Source: Caprella mutica (taxonomy: Eukaryota; Arthropoda; Malacostraca; Amphipoda; Caprellidae). From it: DNA of 64,000 bases. Both the position numbers and the translations under genes were made by a program. The stretch lies in the NCBI GenBank assembly GCA_947561585.1, contig CANNZV010000914.1, positions 485,703 to 549,702 on the forward strand, read 5' to 3'. The notes below the pieces were generated by a model. The model searched no databases. It saw only the letters and a program-made list of their open reading frames with translations, and was not told the origin of the DNA. Every line of letters begins with the position of its first letter. Positions within the stretch are counted from its first letter, which is position 1. Below, piece by piece: positions 43,342 to 53,600 of this stretch.

Positions 43342-44162
43342 GGTGACCGGACAATTCGCCGTGAGGACAACTTGCCGCTAGGACAACCCCTCGTGTGATT
43401 TATGTTTTTCCGCCGTAAACGCCATTAATATATGAAAAATATTATAAATATAAACTGTGTGTTGTCAATTAATTATCAAATTTTCTTAGCCCTATTTGCT
43501 ATTGGAAAGAAAACAAGTTCATGTGTCTTCTACGTTTAATGACCTGTAAAAATCACTTTAGTCTAAAACTAGTACATCAGTGCAAATGAAACGTTATTTA
43601 ACTACGGGGTCTTAGAGTTTTGTGTTAGGTAAGCCAATAAGTTACTTATTTACTATCACCTCTTCATTTTATTCTTCTATTCGTGAGTGCAGTCACCGGT
43701 GTTTCTATTCCTTTTCATCTCATTCCTTGGTAAGTGATCACATCCATGAGGTAGCTAGCTTAGCTGCACCTATGGACATTGGTACTTTTGTTCAAAGTCA
43801 CTTTACTTTCTGACTTCCTCATCCTGTCCCTTGCCTTTAATTTACTTTTGACGTCAACTACAAAGCCCTTCGTTTCGAAGCAGACGTTAAACCCTATACT
43901 TAATTTAAATTAATAGCTCTAATATTTTTGCGGCCTGAAATATCCTAACAAAGAAAATATGGCAACGAATGAAACTAATAAATTAAAATAATGAAATTTG
44001 TCAACTACTGGTTTACGTCAGTCTTGTGCGTATATAAATAAATCCTTGTTAAAATTTATAATATTTTTAAATATTAAAATATGATGTGAACGCCGGTAAA
44101 CCACAAATCACACGACGAGTTGTCCTCACGGCGTATTGTCCGCGGCGAGTTGTCCTAGAACC
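43342..44162. mobile_element. M1: long-TIR element, 821 bp, 9 bp imperfect target duplication
   Basis: The left terminus is GGTGACCGGACAATTCGCCG, the right (reverse complement) GGTTCTAGGACAACTCGCCG. Both ends continue with GGACAA-(Y)-GCCG words spaced about 16 bp apart and then GTGTGATTTRTG...CGCCG. The flanks are ACAAGGTAG and ACAAGGGCT (6 of 9 bases identical). An R1 copy occupies the middle. No transposase frame was seen, so it is non-autonomous. Confidence 0.75.
43607..43903 (+). repeat. R1 repeat, copy g, nested in M1
   Basis: It contains GGGGTCTTAGAGTTTTGTG, TACTATCACCTCTTCATTTT, GTGAGTGCAGTCACCGGTG, CATTCCTTGGTAAGTGATC, CTTCGTTTCGAAGCAGACG and the end CGTTAAACCC. Confidence 0.7.
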
Positions 44163-44665
44163 ACAAGGGCTTTATATGCTCTATGAATGACCGAAAATCA
44201 GAAATATTGGTATTCCTCTTAACAAAATGAAAATGATCGTTTCTTCGCCTGAGAACAGTACACATTTCCTTGCCTGAAGTGTCTGTTTCAGTTAATTTTA
44301 TATTTCAATGATATGTACAATACATTTCTTCTAGATTCAAGTACTGTACTTCTTTTATTTCTATTAGGGCAATTAATTTTGTATATGAAAATAAAATTGT
44401 TCAAAAATAATTTTCCGGTACAACTGATATAAGTTAGCTCGGGGTCAACTCAACTTCAAGTCGTCCTGATATAAAAGCGGGGTTTACTTAAAGCGGGGAC
44501 TTCCTTTATAGTTATTCTTATTTGAAAAAATCGATCATAAAATATAGTATAGATCTAAATTACAACAGTTTAGGCTTAAGTCTTATATAATTGTGGCAAT
44601 GACTTGAAAATAATTGAGGTAGTACCTAAATTTATATTTCTTTAATTGGTGAAGGCATATTCAAT

Positions 44666-45766
44666 CGTGTCCGGACAATTCGTCGCGTACAATTTTCTAT
44701 ATTCGTATTTATTCATTTTTAACACAAATTAAACACAATTTTTTAATTCTTCCAATTTTTTTGAAGACAATATTTTTTCATTAAAATCAAGAATAATAAA
44801 ATCTGTACAGAAGAGGAAATTCCTTCATGAACTACGAGTGAGGGGTTGAGTTCCCTGAAGGGGTGGACCTGACCCTCTAAAACCTCTCCTTCGCGACTGA
44901 GAGGATGCTGAAGGCATTCCCTTCGCAAATTATATCCAGATATTTTGAGTTGGTTTGATCTGTGATCTTTAGATTTATATAAATTACTCGTATTGTTGAT
45001 ACCAAGTCTTGATATTATTCTATTATTTAATTGTTTTTATTTATTTCTAATCTATACTAATAATTTCCTTAGTGTGTTTATTTATTTGGTGTCCGCTTTA
45101 TACGACGGGTTTTAAACATGAAGAATGTAACTATGATACGCACGGATATTTAAATTGACTGGATATTTAAATTCCCCTGTTTTTATTCAATTTTTAAATG
45201 TATTTCATCGTTAAAATAAATTAGACTATGCATAAAATTTAATTTTAATTGAATTCATTAAAAGTAACGTAATAACTTGAAATTAATTGGTAATGATGAT
45301 GACCCGTTATTTTCAACGGGAAAGTACACTAGTGTTCAATAATTTATTTCGAAATGTGGAGTAATTAATTTCAAAATAAAGGCTTCTTCACACATGTCAG
45401 TGATTCGTCCGGGACGTTTCCGGTCCGTCTCCGTCACTTTCCTCTCAGTGATTCGGTGTAAGTGAAAAAATATATCGTTACTTTAATTTCAACGGACCTA
45501 TTTACACAGTACCGACTCTCCTCAGTGATAAAAATCACTGACCGGTGACGTCCCGGATGGTTCCCTGACATGTGAGAAGAAGCTCTAATGGAAGATTACT
45601 TAATCATTTTGTAAATATTGTATTATTCATTAATTTGAAAATTTGGAAGAAATGGAAAATATGGCGAATAAATGGTGAAATGAAACAGGAAACAAATTGA
45701 TAATAAGAAATATGGCGAAATGGAAAATATGGCGACGAATAGTTCGCGACAAATTGTCCCAGCACC
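44666..45766. mobile_element. M2: long-TIR element, 1101 bp, 9 bp imperfect target duplication
   Basis: The left terminus is CGTGTCCGGACAATTCGTCG, the right (reverse complement) GGTGCTGGGACAATTTGTCG. The flanks are ATATTCAAT and ATATGTAAT (7 of 9 identical). The interior includes the palindromic element at 45378-45592. Confidence 0.7.
45378..45592. mobile_element. Palindromic MITE nested in M2
   Basis: GGCTTCTTCACACATGTCAG faces CTGACATGTGAGAAGAAGC, and GTGATTCGTCCGGGACG faces CGTCCCGGATGG. The interior has a second pair, CTCAGTGATTCGG / CCTCAGTGAT. It is unusually CG-rich for this region. Partial similarity occurs near 62680-62720. Confidence 0.7.
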
Positions 45767-45775
45767 ATATGTAAT

Positions 45776-46799
45776 ATGTATTAACTTTTGCATACTCTTT
45801 AAAGAGAATATAAATGAACAGAAAAAAATTTTGTCTTTGGAAATGAAAAATTTAAATATTTAAAAAGAACTATAATTACAAACCATTTAAATCCATTATT
45901 TATTCATTAATTGTTTATTTGTGATCGACTTATCAAATAATTTTTTTTATTTACACTCAATATAAATCTGAAAAGTTTTTAATTAAATCTAATAATTTTA
46001 TTCTTGACCTTCACTTGTTTTCTTTCTGTTCAGTTCTAATAATAACATCCAATTTCTTTGGAATTTCTCGCTATTTTCCTGTGGAAGTGACGTCAATCTA
46101 GAGGTTTTTCCACCACTTCTCTAACCGAGAATTGCACATAACTGGTATTGAGAAATATAGGTACAGGTAACCTGTCAGTGAGCATCTTATTGAGATCTGT
46201 ATTATGGAACGAACCTACTGAAAAAATAGGAGACTAATTGATATGTATTTGAAATGAATTGAATTAAAAATTTTTTTTTTCAGTGTCAACTTTTAATATA
46301 ATCGAATTGAACTTTTTACAACCTGAGTCATTAAATTAAATAACAGGCTATAATATTATCGATAATATTCAATTAATAACTTTGGCTAATTTTGAGAGAA
46401 GTATGAATAGTTAAATTAGACAAACACTAATACCTAGTATTGAGAATTAACACGTTATTCTTAACGGGCATGTGCACTAGATACTAAAATAGTAAACAAG
46501 ATCAGTTATAAAAATGCATATAAGGAGTAATAAATATATAAAGATATTGAAGAGTTAAACCAAATACAGTCTAGATAATATAATTAATAGTATAATTAAA
46601 TTTGTTTATTATTTAATTCGTAATTGATGATGTCTAAGTGTGATATGATTTTCAATGGGTAAACTAACCAGAAACTGATTTGGGTACATCATTATGTAGG
46701 AAAATACCCCCAGGGGCTCTATCCTGAAGCTGTCTGTGGTGAATGGAAGAGAAGGGGGGTGTGACATCTCTTGGGGCCCCAAACAGATGTAATTTGAAT
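45776..46799. other. AT-rich DNA, no gene seen
   Basis: No exon or recognised repeat. Confidence 0.35.
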
Positions 46800-46885
46800 G
46801 TTATCGACACTTGCAGTTTTAGAGGATAGCGCTAAGGTTATGCTCTTCAACTGCAAGGTCTTATATTTTGTGTTAGGTAGACTCC
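46800..46885 (+). repeat. R1 repeat, copy h (5' part)
   Basis: ACACTTGCAGTTTTAGAGGA, ATAGCGCTAAGGTTATGCTC and GTGTTAGGTAGAC are the R1 5' block; the remainder is absent. Confidence 0.65.
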
Positions 46886-47584
46886 TTGTATTTTGTTATT
46901 TGTTTACTTATTTTATAAACTTATTGTTAATTCTTGTGTTTTACATCAAGTGACAAACTAATTCCAAATCATTTATACATAAAAATAAAATAATTGTCAT
47001 TACTATTATATTCTTCAAAACCAAATTTTTTATCTATTATAAAATGACTCCACAAAACAGTTGCCTATCGATAATTGCTAACATTCAAAATATTTTCAGT
47101 AAAGCTACTACGTGAAAACAGTCAACGAAAAATATGAAAAAATTAGGACACGGACTTAAGCACCTACATTGTAATCATGGAAAAAAGAGGAAAAGGAAGA
47201 AGCGATAGTAAAACTATAGTTGTCATCAGTTGTTTCCATGGTAGAAAAGGAGGAAAATGTTGACCCATATTTTGTTTTTATTTAAATGTTGCAGAGTGCA
47301 GAGTAGGTTGGTATTTTCCCGAGTAGGTAGGTCGTGTATCCTATATAAATAGTGGGCTACTGAGGTAGGCACTCAGTCGCACTGGTGATTGCTTGGTGTA
47401 GGGTCTGAATTACTTAAATGATATCTTTACTAGTTGCTATCAATAATGAGAAAAGATTGGGTGTTCAATTGGAAGAAAGAGAAGGAAAGACTTACTTACC
47501 AATGATGTGATAAATTGTGCATAAAATAACAAATTTACTGAAAAATTAATTAATTCTTGTACATTGGTTACATATCAACTACAA
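46886..47584. other. Intergenic DNA, no gene seen
   Basis: Nothing supported. Confidence 0.3.
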
Positions 47585-47775
47585 AATTTTATCCTCAAAT
47601 TATAAAAAGTCAAGTTCGAATTAAAGGAATTGAATTTCGAATTAAAATTAGTCGACTTCAAATTAAAGAAAGTGAATTTCGAATTAAAATTTGTGAACTT
47701 CAAATTAAAATTAGTCAAGCTCAAATTAAAAAAGATCAACTTCAAATAAAAATAAATCAAGTACAAATTAAAATT
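47585..47775 (+). repeat. AATTAAA-based minisatellite, inverted arm 1
   Basis: Repeats of CGAATTAAAATTAGTCGACT / TCAAATTAAAGAAAGTGA with a period near 21-42 bp. It is the reverse orientation of the array at 48300-48740. Confidence 0.8.
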
Positions 47776-47840
47776 TTCATTCTTATTTTATAAAATATCA
47801 TAAATTATGAAAGATGAACTCAAGTAAAAATCAATTCAAC

Positions 47841-48068
47841 CATAGAGTTATGATAAACTATACTCTAGAGAGAGGAAGTGTTGCAGCGATTGCAGGACGC
47901 TAAGGAAGACGGTGTAAAACCTTATTTTGTTTCAGTTATATCATTTCTCCATTAAATTTTGTTTCAGTTATATCATTTCTCCATTAAACTGACGCTAGAT
48001 TGCCAGTCACGTGACCCAAAAATAAGGATTTTATCGTCCCGCAAGACGCGATATTATTTTGGCCACTG
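47841..48068 (-). mobile_element. T4 element, copy 2 (inverted)
   Basis: CATAGAGTTATGATAAACTA at the left and GCGATATTATTTTGGCCACT at the right, the reverse complement of 49194-49413. A 25-30 bp segment (TTTTGTTTCAGTTATATCAT) is duplicated inside. Confidence 0.75.
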
Positions 48069-48289
48069 CACCACTTGAATTCAACCATCTGAAAAACCTT
48101 TGGTATAATATGAATGTTCTACTGTATCCATTATACATGAACTTATTATGAATTGGACGAGTAAATAAATATATGATGAAATAAAACTGCTTTTGCCATT
48201 ATTCAGTATATGTAGAAATTTTCTATTTGTGAATTAACTTCATTTATTTTAGAATTGAGAGTTTAACAGAAGAAAAATACGATATTTAT

Positions 48290-48740
48290 TTTAATTTAAT
48301 TTGAAGTTGACCTGTTTTAATTTGAAATAGAACTGTTTTAATTTAAAATTGACCTTTACTTTTCACTAATTTTAATTCGAAAATCACTTCCTTTAATTTG
48401 AAGTTCACTAATTTTAATTCGAAAATCACTTCCTTTAATTTGAAGTTCACTAATTTTAATTTGAAAATCACTTCTTTTAATTAATAGTTCACTAATTTTA
48501 ATTCGAAAATCACTTCCTTTAATCTGAAGTTCACTAATTTTAATTTGAAAATCACTTCTTTTAATTAATAGTTCACTAATTTTAATTCGAAAATCACTTC
48601 CTTTAATCTGAAGTTCACTAATTTTAATTCGAAAATCACTTCTTTTAATTCGAAGTTCACTAATTTTAATTCAAAATTCACTTCCTTTAATTTGAAGTTC
48701 ACTAATTTTAATTTGAACTTGACTTTTTAATTTGAGGCTA
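48290..48740 (+). repeat. AATTAAA-based minisatellite, inverted arm 2 (about 42 bp unit)
   Basis: About ten units of TTCACTAATTTTAATTCGAA followed by AATCACTTCCTTTAATTTGAAG. A higher-order 84 bp period is visible where TTTAATTAATAG alternates with TTTAATCTGAAG. Confidence 0.9.
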
Positions 48741-48789
48741 AAATGGTGTAGAATTGTTTGTTTTGAAAGACCTTTCCTAGTAAAGAAGT

Positions 48790-49193
48790 AAACTAGTACA
48801 CAAGATAAATCGATAAATTCCTAGATAATGACAGCTCTGTCATCATCTAATCTACCAGCTTCCTAGTTTATGACAGATTATATATCAGTTTCCTATTAAC
48901 GACAGTCTTCTATACATTATTAAAACTTTTCTAATTAATGACAGCCTTCTGTACATTGCCGTATCCAAGTTACGACAAGATACTTTATCTTTACAAATGT
49001 AACACAAAAAGTCTCAACGAAATCTCTCTTCAAAGTGCAGAAAATAGGTCGGAAAATAGATTATGAAAGTCCTATCCACTGAGTTATGTTCATCAGAAGA
49101 TTTAAGAATTCAAACATGGTTTTATTTATTTTGAACGTTACTTTTTAAAACATGTAGGAATTATATAGATTCAAGTGGTGAGTCAGTGGCCAA
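48790..49193. repeat. ATGACAGCC-type decayed repeat
   Basis: AAATTCCTAGATAATGACAG, AACTTTTCTAATTAATGACAG and AGCCTTCTGTACATTG recur every ~40-55 bp up to about 48965. The same words occur inverted at 49800-49900 (AGGCTGTAATTAACTAGG, TAGGAAGCTGTCAATATC). The remainder of the interval shows nothing. Confidence 0.55.
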
Positions 49194-49413
49194 AATAATA
49201 TCGCGTCTTGCAGGACGCTAAAATCCTTATTTTTGAGTCACGTGACTGGCAATCTAGTGTCAGTTTTATGGAGAAATGATGTAACTGAAACAAAATTTAA
49301 TGGAGAAATGATATACCCAACTGAAATAAAATAAGGTTTTACACCGTCTTCTTTAGCGTCCTGCAATCGCTGCAACACTTCCTCTCTCTAGAGTAGTTTA
49401 TCATAACTCTATG
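49194..49413 (+). mobile_element. T4 element, copy 3
   Basis: CAGTGGCCAAAATAATATCG at the left, GCGTCCTGCAATCGCTGCAA and TTTATCATAACTCTATG at the right. It forms an inverted pair with 47841-48068. Confidence 0.75.
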
Positions 49414-49417
49414 TATA

Positions 49418-49629
49418 GATTACGTGAACTCGGTAGAGCGCATATCATCGCCCCCGCTTATAACTGGATAATGACCAATCGTCCCACCAAGTTTCATGCA
49501 ATATGGTTCAATACTTCTTAAGTTATAAATGACCTTCGACCGGATCACTTCCAAAATTCTACCAGATGATTTCTGGACAATAGTCCAATCAAATTTCAGG
49601 AAATGTGGTTGAACACTTTTTCAGTTAAG
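49418..49629 (+). repeat. SINE-like repeat S1, copy 1
   Basis: It begins GATTACGTGAACTCGGTAGA followed by GCGCATATC, which resembles a tRNA-type A box region. CACCAAGTTTCATGCAATAT, GGTTCAATACTTCTTAAG and a diverged second unit follow. Related to 63254-63690. Confidence 0.6.
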
Positions 49630-50060
49630 CAAATAAAAAGATGATAAATAAATAAATGCCGTTTAAAATATAACCTTTCCTCATTCTGCGAAGTAACTAT
49701 GGAAAAGTGAAGAACACACACAAAGAGTTATGTTTTTGTTTAGAGAGAATACTTTTCGAGGGCATTATTTAATTTTTTATATTAAAGATTTAATATTATA
49801 TAGAATGCTGTCGTTAACTAGGCATCGGGTATAGAAGGCTGTAATTAACTAGGATTCTAGGAAGCTGTCAATATCTAGGAATTTACCGATAAATCATATA
49901 TAAAATTCATGAATTTATCTTATTATATTTTCATGATTTTTTAAATTATCATTACTTTTTTATTCACCCAATGGGTTAATAGAATTGCCAACATAAATAC
50001 TCATTATTTCCAAGAAGTAATTCACAATGCACATTGAATTTTTTGAAGAAGTTGAGTTTT

Positions 50061-50346
50061 CAAATAGCTAACAAAATGTCTGCTATGAGAAAACTCTAAT
50101 TCCCAAAACCCTTGAATCTGGAGTTCGAATTACCCCTTGCTATTCCGTTGTATTTAAATCTTTTTATAGTTAATTTCTTTATATTTTTGTGATAAAGTTT
50201 TAATATTATTTAAACTTGAAGTGGTAAAATAAATAATAAAAGACTTTATAAGATTTCAACTCACGAAATACCAAGGGGTAATTCGAACTCAAACTTCTTG
50301 ATTTTTGAGGATTCGATTAGCAGACATTTTGTTAGGTACTTGAAAG
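50061..50346. mobile_element. Palindromic MITE just upstream of the pentraxin gene
   Basis: TAGCTAACAAAATGTCTGCT faces AGCAGACATTTTGTTAGGTA, and GGAGTTCGAATTACCCCTTG faces CAAGGGGTAATTCGAACTC. The centre is AT-rich. It ends about 180 bp before the start codon, so it lies in the likely promoter region. Confidence 0.75.
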
Positions 50347-50524
50347 TTAGAATCCTTGAAAAACCTTCAATGTTGATTGTGAAGTATCTCTTGAAAATAA
50401 TTCATGTATTGCCATATCAAGATATCAAGTCGAGACGTAATTTTTTCTCATCGAATATTTTAAGTTATTTTGATGAACCGTTAACCGGTAGCATTTTCAC
50501 AGCTCTTCTCGTTTTCAGTTGAAA

Positions 50525-50659
50525 ATGCATTCTGTGTTCAGTTTCCTAGTGTCACTAGTGCTAGTTAGTGCCGTGACTAGTCTCCAGGCACCGATAGTAT
50601 TCCCCAACTATGGGGCAGGCATCAACAACCCTACCTGCTATGGCAGTCGCTTGGATAAG
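50525..50659 (+). CDS. Pentraxin exon 1 (signal peptide)
   Basis: ATG at 50525, 45 codons, donor AAG/GTAGGT, phase 0. CGTTTTCAG directly before TTGAAAATG could be a splice acceptor for an upstream 5' UTR exon or part of an initiator. Confidence 0.8.
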
Positions 50660-53600
50660 GTAGGTACACAACATTAGAAGATTGTAGGTAGTAAAGTGCG
50701 AACTGCGAGTAGCGAGTATTGAGTCAAAAAATGCAAGTGCGAGTGTAAAACTGCGAGTGCGAGTGTAGAACTGCGAGTGCGAGTATAAAACTGCGAGTGA
50801 CAGTCAAAAAGAAATATTGTGAGTGAGTATTTTCAATGTGAGTGGGAAATTTAAAATGCTAGTGGGAATTTCTAAAATTAATATTTTAGACTAGTTAATG
50901 TGAATCGTACGTGGTCACCACCTGTGGGTCACATTTATATTATTTGAGTGTGGTTAGCATACTCTAATAGTATTCTCATGGTACATAGGCACACTAAATA
51001 CCTATAATATTAAAATGCACACTTCAAGATACATAAATCTTTTAGATTTTTGTGACATGAATCCGTTAATGTAGTTCACAGTATCCGCTAGTTTGTTGTA
51101 CTGCACACTTCATGATTGTTTAATGACCTGGCATGGAGGTTTGGGGAACGGCACGCCCTCCGATATACATTTTTTTAACAGCATGGGAATTACGTAATCG
51201 AAGCCAAAAAATAAAATCCCACTCACAATTCCCACTCGCAATATTTTTTACTCTCACTCGCAACTCATCACTTGCACAAGCGGAACACTCCAATTATATA
51301 CACTGGAATAACTTTCATGAGACAAAAATTGTGTTTTGTCTAGTACGAGGTATTTTCCTGTACAGTTTCAAAACTATCTAGGTTTAATCATCTACTGCAA
51401 GGTTTGTTGTCTAGTATGAGGTTGGTCTACTACGAGGTTTTGCCGTTTCTTTATACAACCCATATTCCTATAACTAAATTATCGCACTGCTACCTGTGAA
51501 GTCTGTTACCAATAACTAAACTAATTTTGAATATTTTCTCCCAGATTGAGTTACTTCAGGACATGTACGTTCAGTACGCAGAATTCATGACAGATGTTCC
51601 ACAAATGTACGGATTCCACACCTGTTTTTGGATCAGGTTAGACCAGACAAACCGAAGATCTACCATCATTAACTATTCAAGTGAGTGATAAAAAATAGAA
51701 TTAGTAAATAATTAATATATTTAGTTTAGGGTTCAACGTCTGGCCATATTGCGGATGTCAAAACAAAAATATAGAGACTCTGAGATGCAGTTAAAGAAAA
51801 GTGGCTCCATGATCAAAGTCACCTACCACCAGTCGGTGACAATTTGCTCATGAATGCAATAGGGCTATTACATAAATGGCTCTAGGACAACTGCCATGCA
51901 ATATATTATAATTTTATTTCGGGTGAATTGTAATGCACTTGTAAACTTAACCTTTCATTGAATTAATTTGATGTAAGTATATTATTATCTTACCCTAAAA
52001 TTTTAGTATAAAGTTTTAATTATTGTATAGTCTGAAATTGTGAATGAAGAAGCATAGAAATTAATATTGAAGTAATACTATTTTTTTCATTTTAAAAATC
52101 CTTTTCTTTCACATTTAACGACTTTATTAATCAAATGGTTAACAAAAAAGTGAAAATCTTAGAGATTCAAAACTTCCAAAAGAATACAAAGAATAGAGAA
52201 ACACAAGCTTTATAGGTTAAAATTTTCAGTGAGTTTGGTTTTTCATCTAATTATTTAATAATAATTACAATTTTGATTTGTTTTTAGTATAATAACAAAT
52301 TTAATCAAATATATTTCAGTAATAATTATTGGGATATTTTGACACTTTTTAAATACTAATAAGACATGGCATGCATGGATTTTTGATCAGTGAGAGCTAG
52401 AAAACAGGGACACTAAGCAGCAAAGTTAGTTCTTACAAATAGAAAACATTAATCCAATGAAAAATTAATAAATAATAAAAAGCAAAATCACACTCACTGG
52501 AAATTTTAACCTGTAAAGCTTGTGTTTGTTCTATTCTTTGTATTTTGAAATGTTTGAAAAGAAAGTTTTGCATCAATAGATTTCAACTTTTTTTGTCAAC
52601 CATATGATGGTTGACAGCCCTTGGTTGTAAACCAGGGGCTTAATGGGTTAAATGTGATATAAAATGATATAAAAAAGAAATAAATTTAGTATATTTTAAC
52701 ATCCAATTCTGAATCTACCGTCAATATTAATTTTTATACTTCTTCATGCACAATTTCGGACTATAAGATTCTACTTAATTTTTAGGTTAAGATAATAATA
52801 TACTTGACAACAAATTAATTCCATGAATGGTTAAGTTTACAAGCGCATTACAAATCACCCAAAATAAAATTGTAATATAGTGCATGGCAGTTGTCCGCTA
52901 TGGCTGTTGTCCGCATGGCAGTTGTCCGCATGGCAGATGTCCGTACACCTACATAAATATAGTCACTTACCAACAAAGGTAACGAAAATGAAGCCTACGA
53001 GCCTACCTAACATAAAATTTGAATACCTCGTAGTTGAAGAGTATAGCCCTATCGCTATCCTCTAAAGCTGTAAGTAGCGTTAAAATACGAAAAATACAAT
53101 CTATAATCCAAATTATAACAGTTCGGGGGCCTTTTTTCTCTTCCAGCTTCGGTATAGAGACCATGAGAGTGAATTAGGCAATAGGCATTATCTTGACATC
53201 TAGGACAAAATTACATATTCTCCCCAAGTTAAGATAGATTTTAACTCGATTCCAAAGTAAAAGACAAGTTAGAATAAAACTCAAACAAACTGTTAAAATT
53301 TAATTTCTAAAAATACAATGTAGTTCAATGAAAATATAAAATCTTATTTCATTCCTAGACATGAACGGAAAGGACTCTCATAGAAAATAACACTCACAAG
53401 CTTGTATCCTAAAAAGTCACGCAATGGATAGTAATTCAGAATCTCATTTTCATACATGTGACGTACTCTGTTTCTAGGATAATCAGCAAGGTAGGTCAAG
53501 TTAGAGTGAATTACTACATCTGGAGCAACAGTTAATTCTGCAAAAACGTTCAGTCGCGTGTTTTCATCAAGATAGTAGTTAAGTTGATATGGTACCGAGT

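Noticed and set aside
47557..47793. 78-codon frame with repeated I/K/Q-rich peptide
   Set aside because: Encoded by the AATTAAA minisatellite; no splice or domain support.
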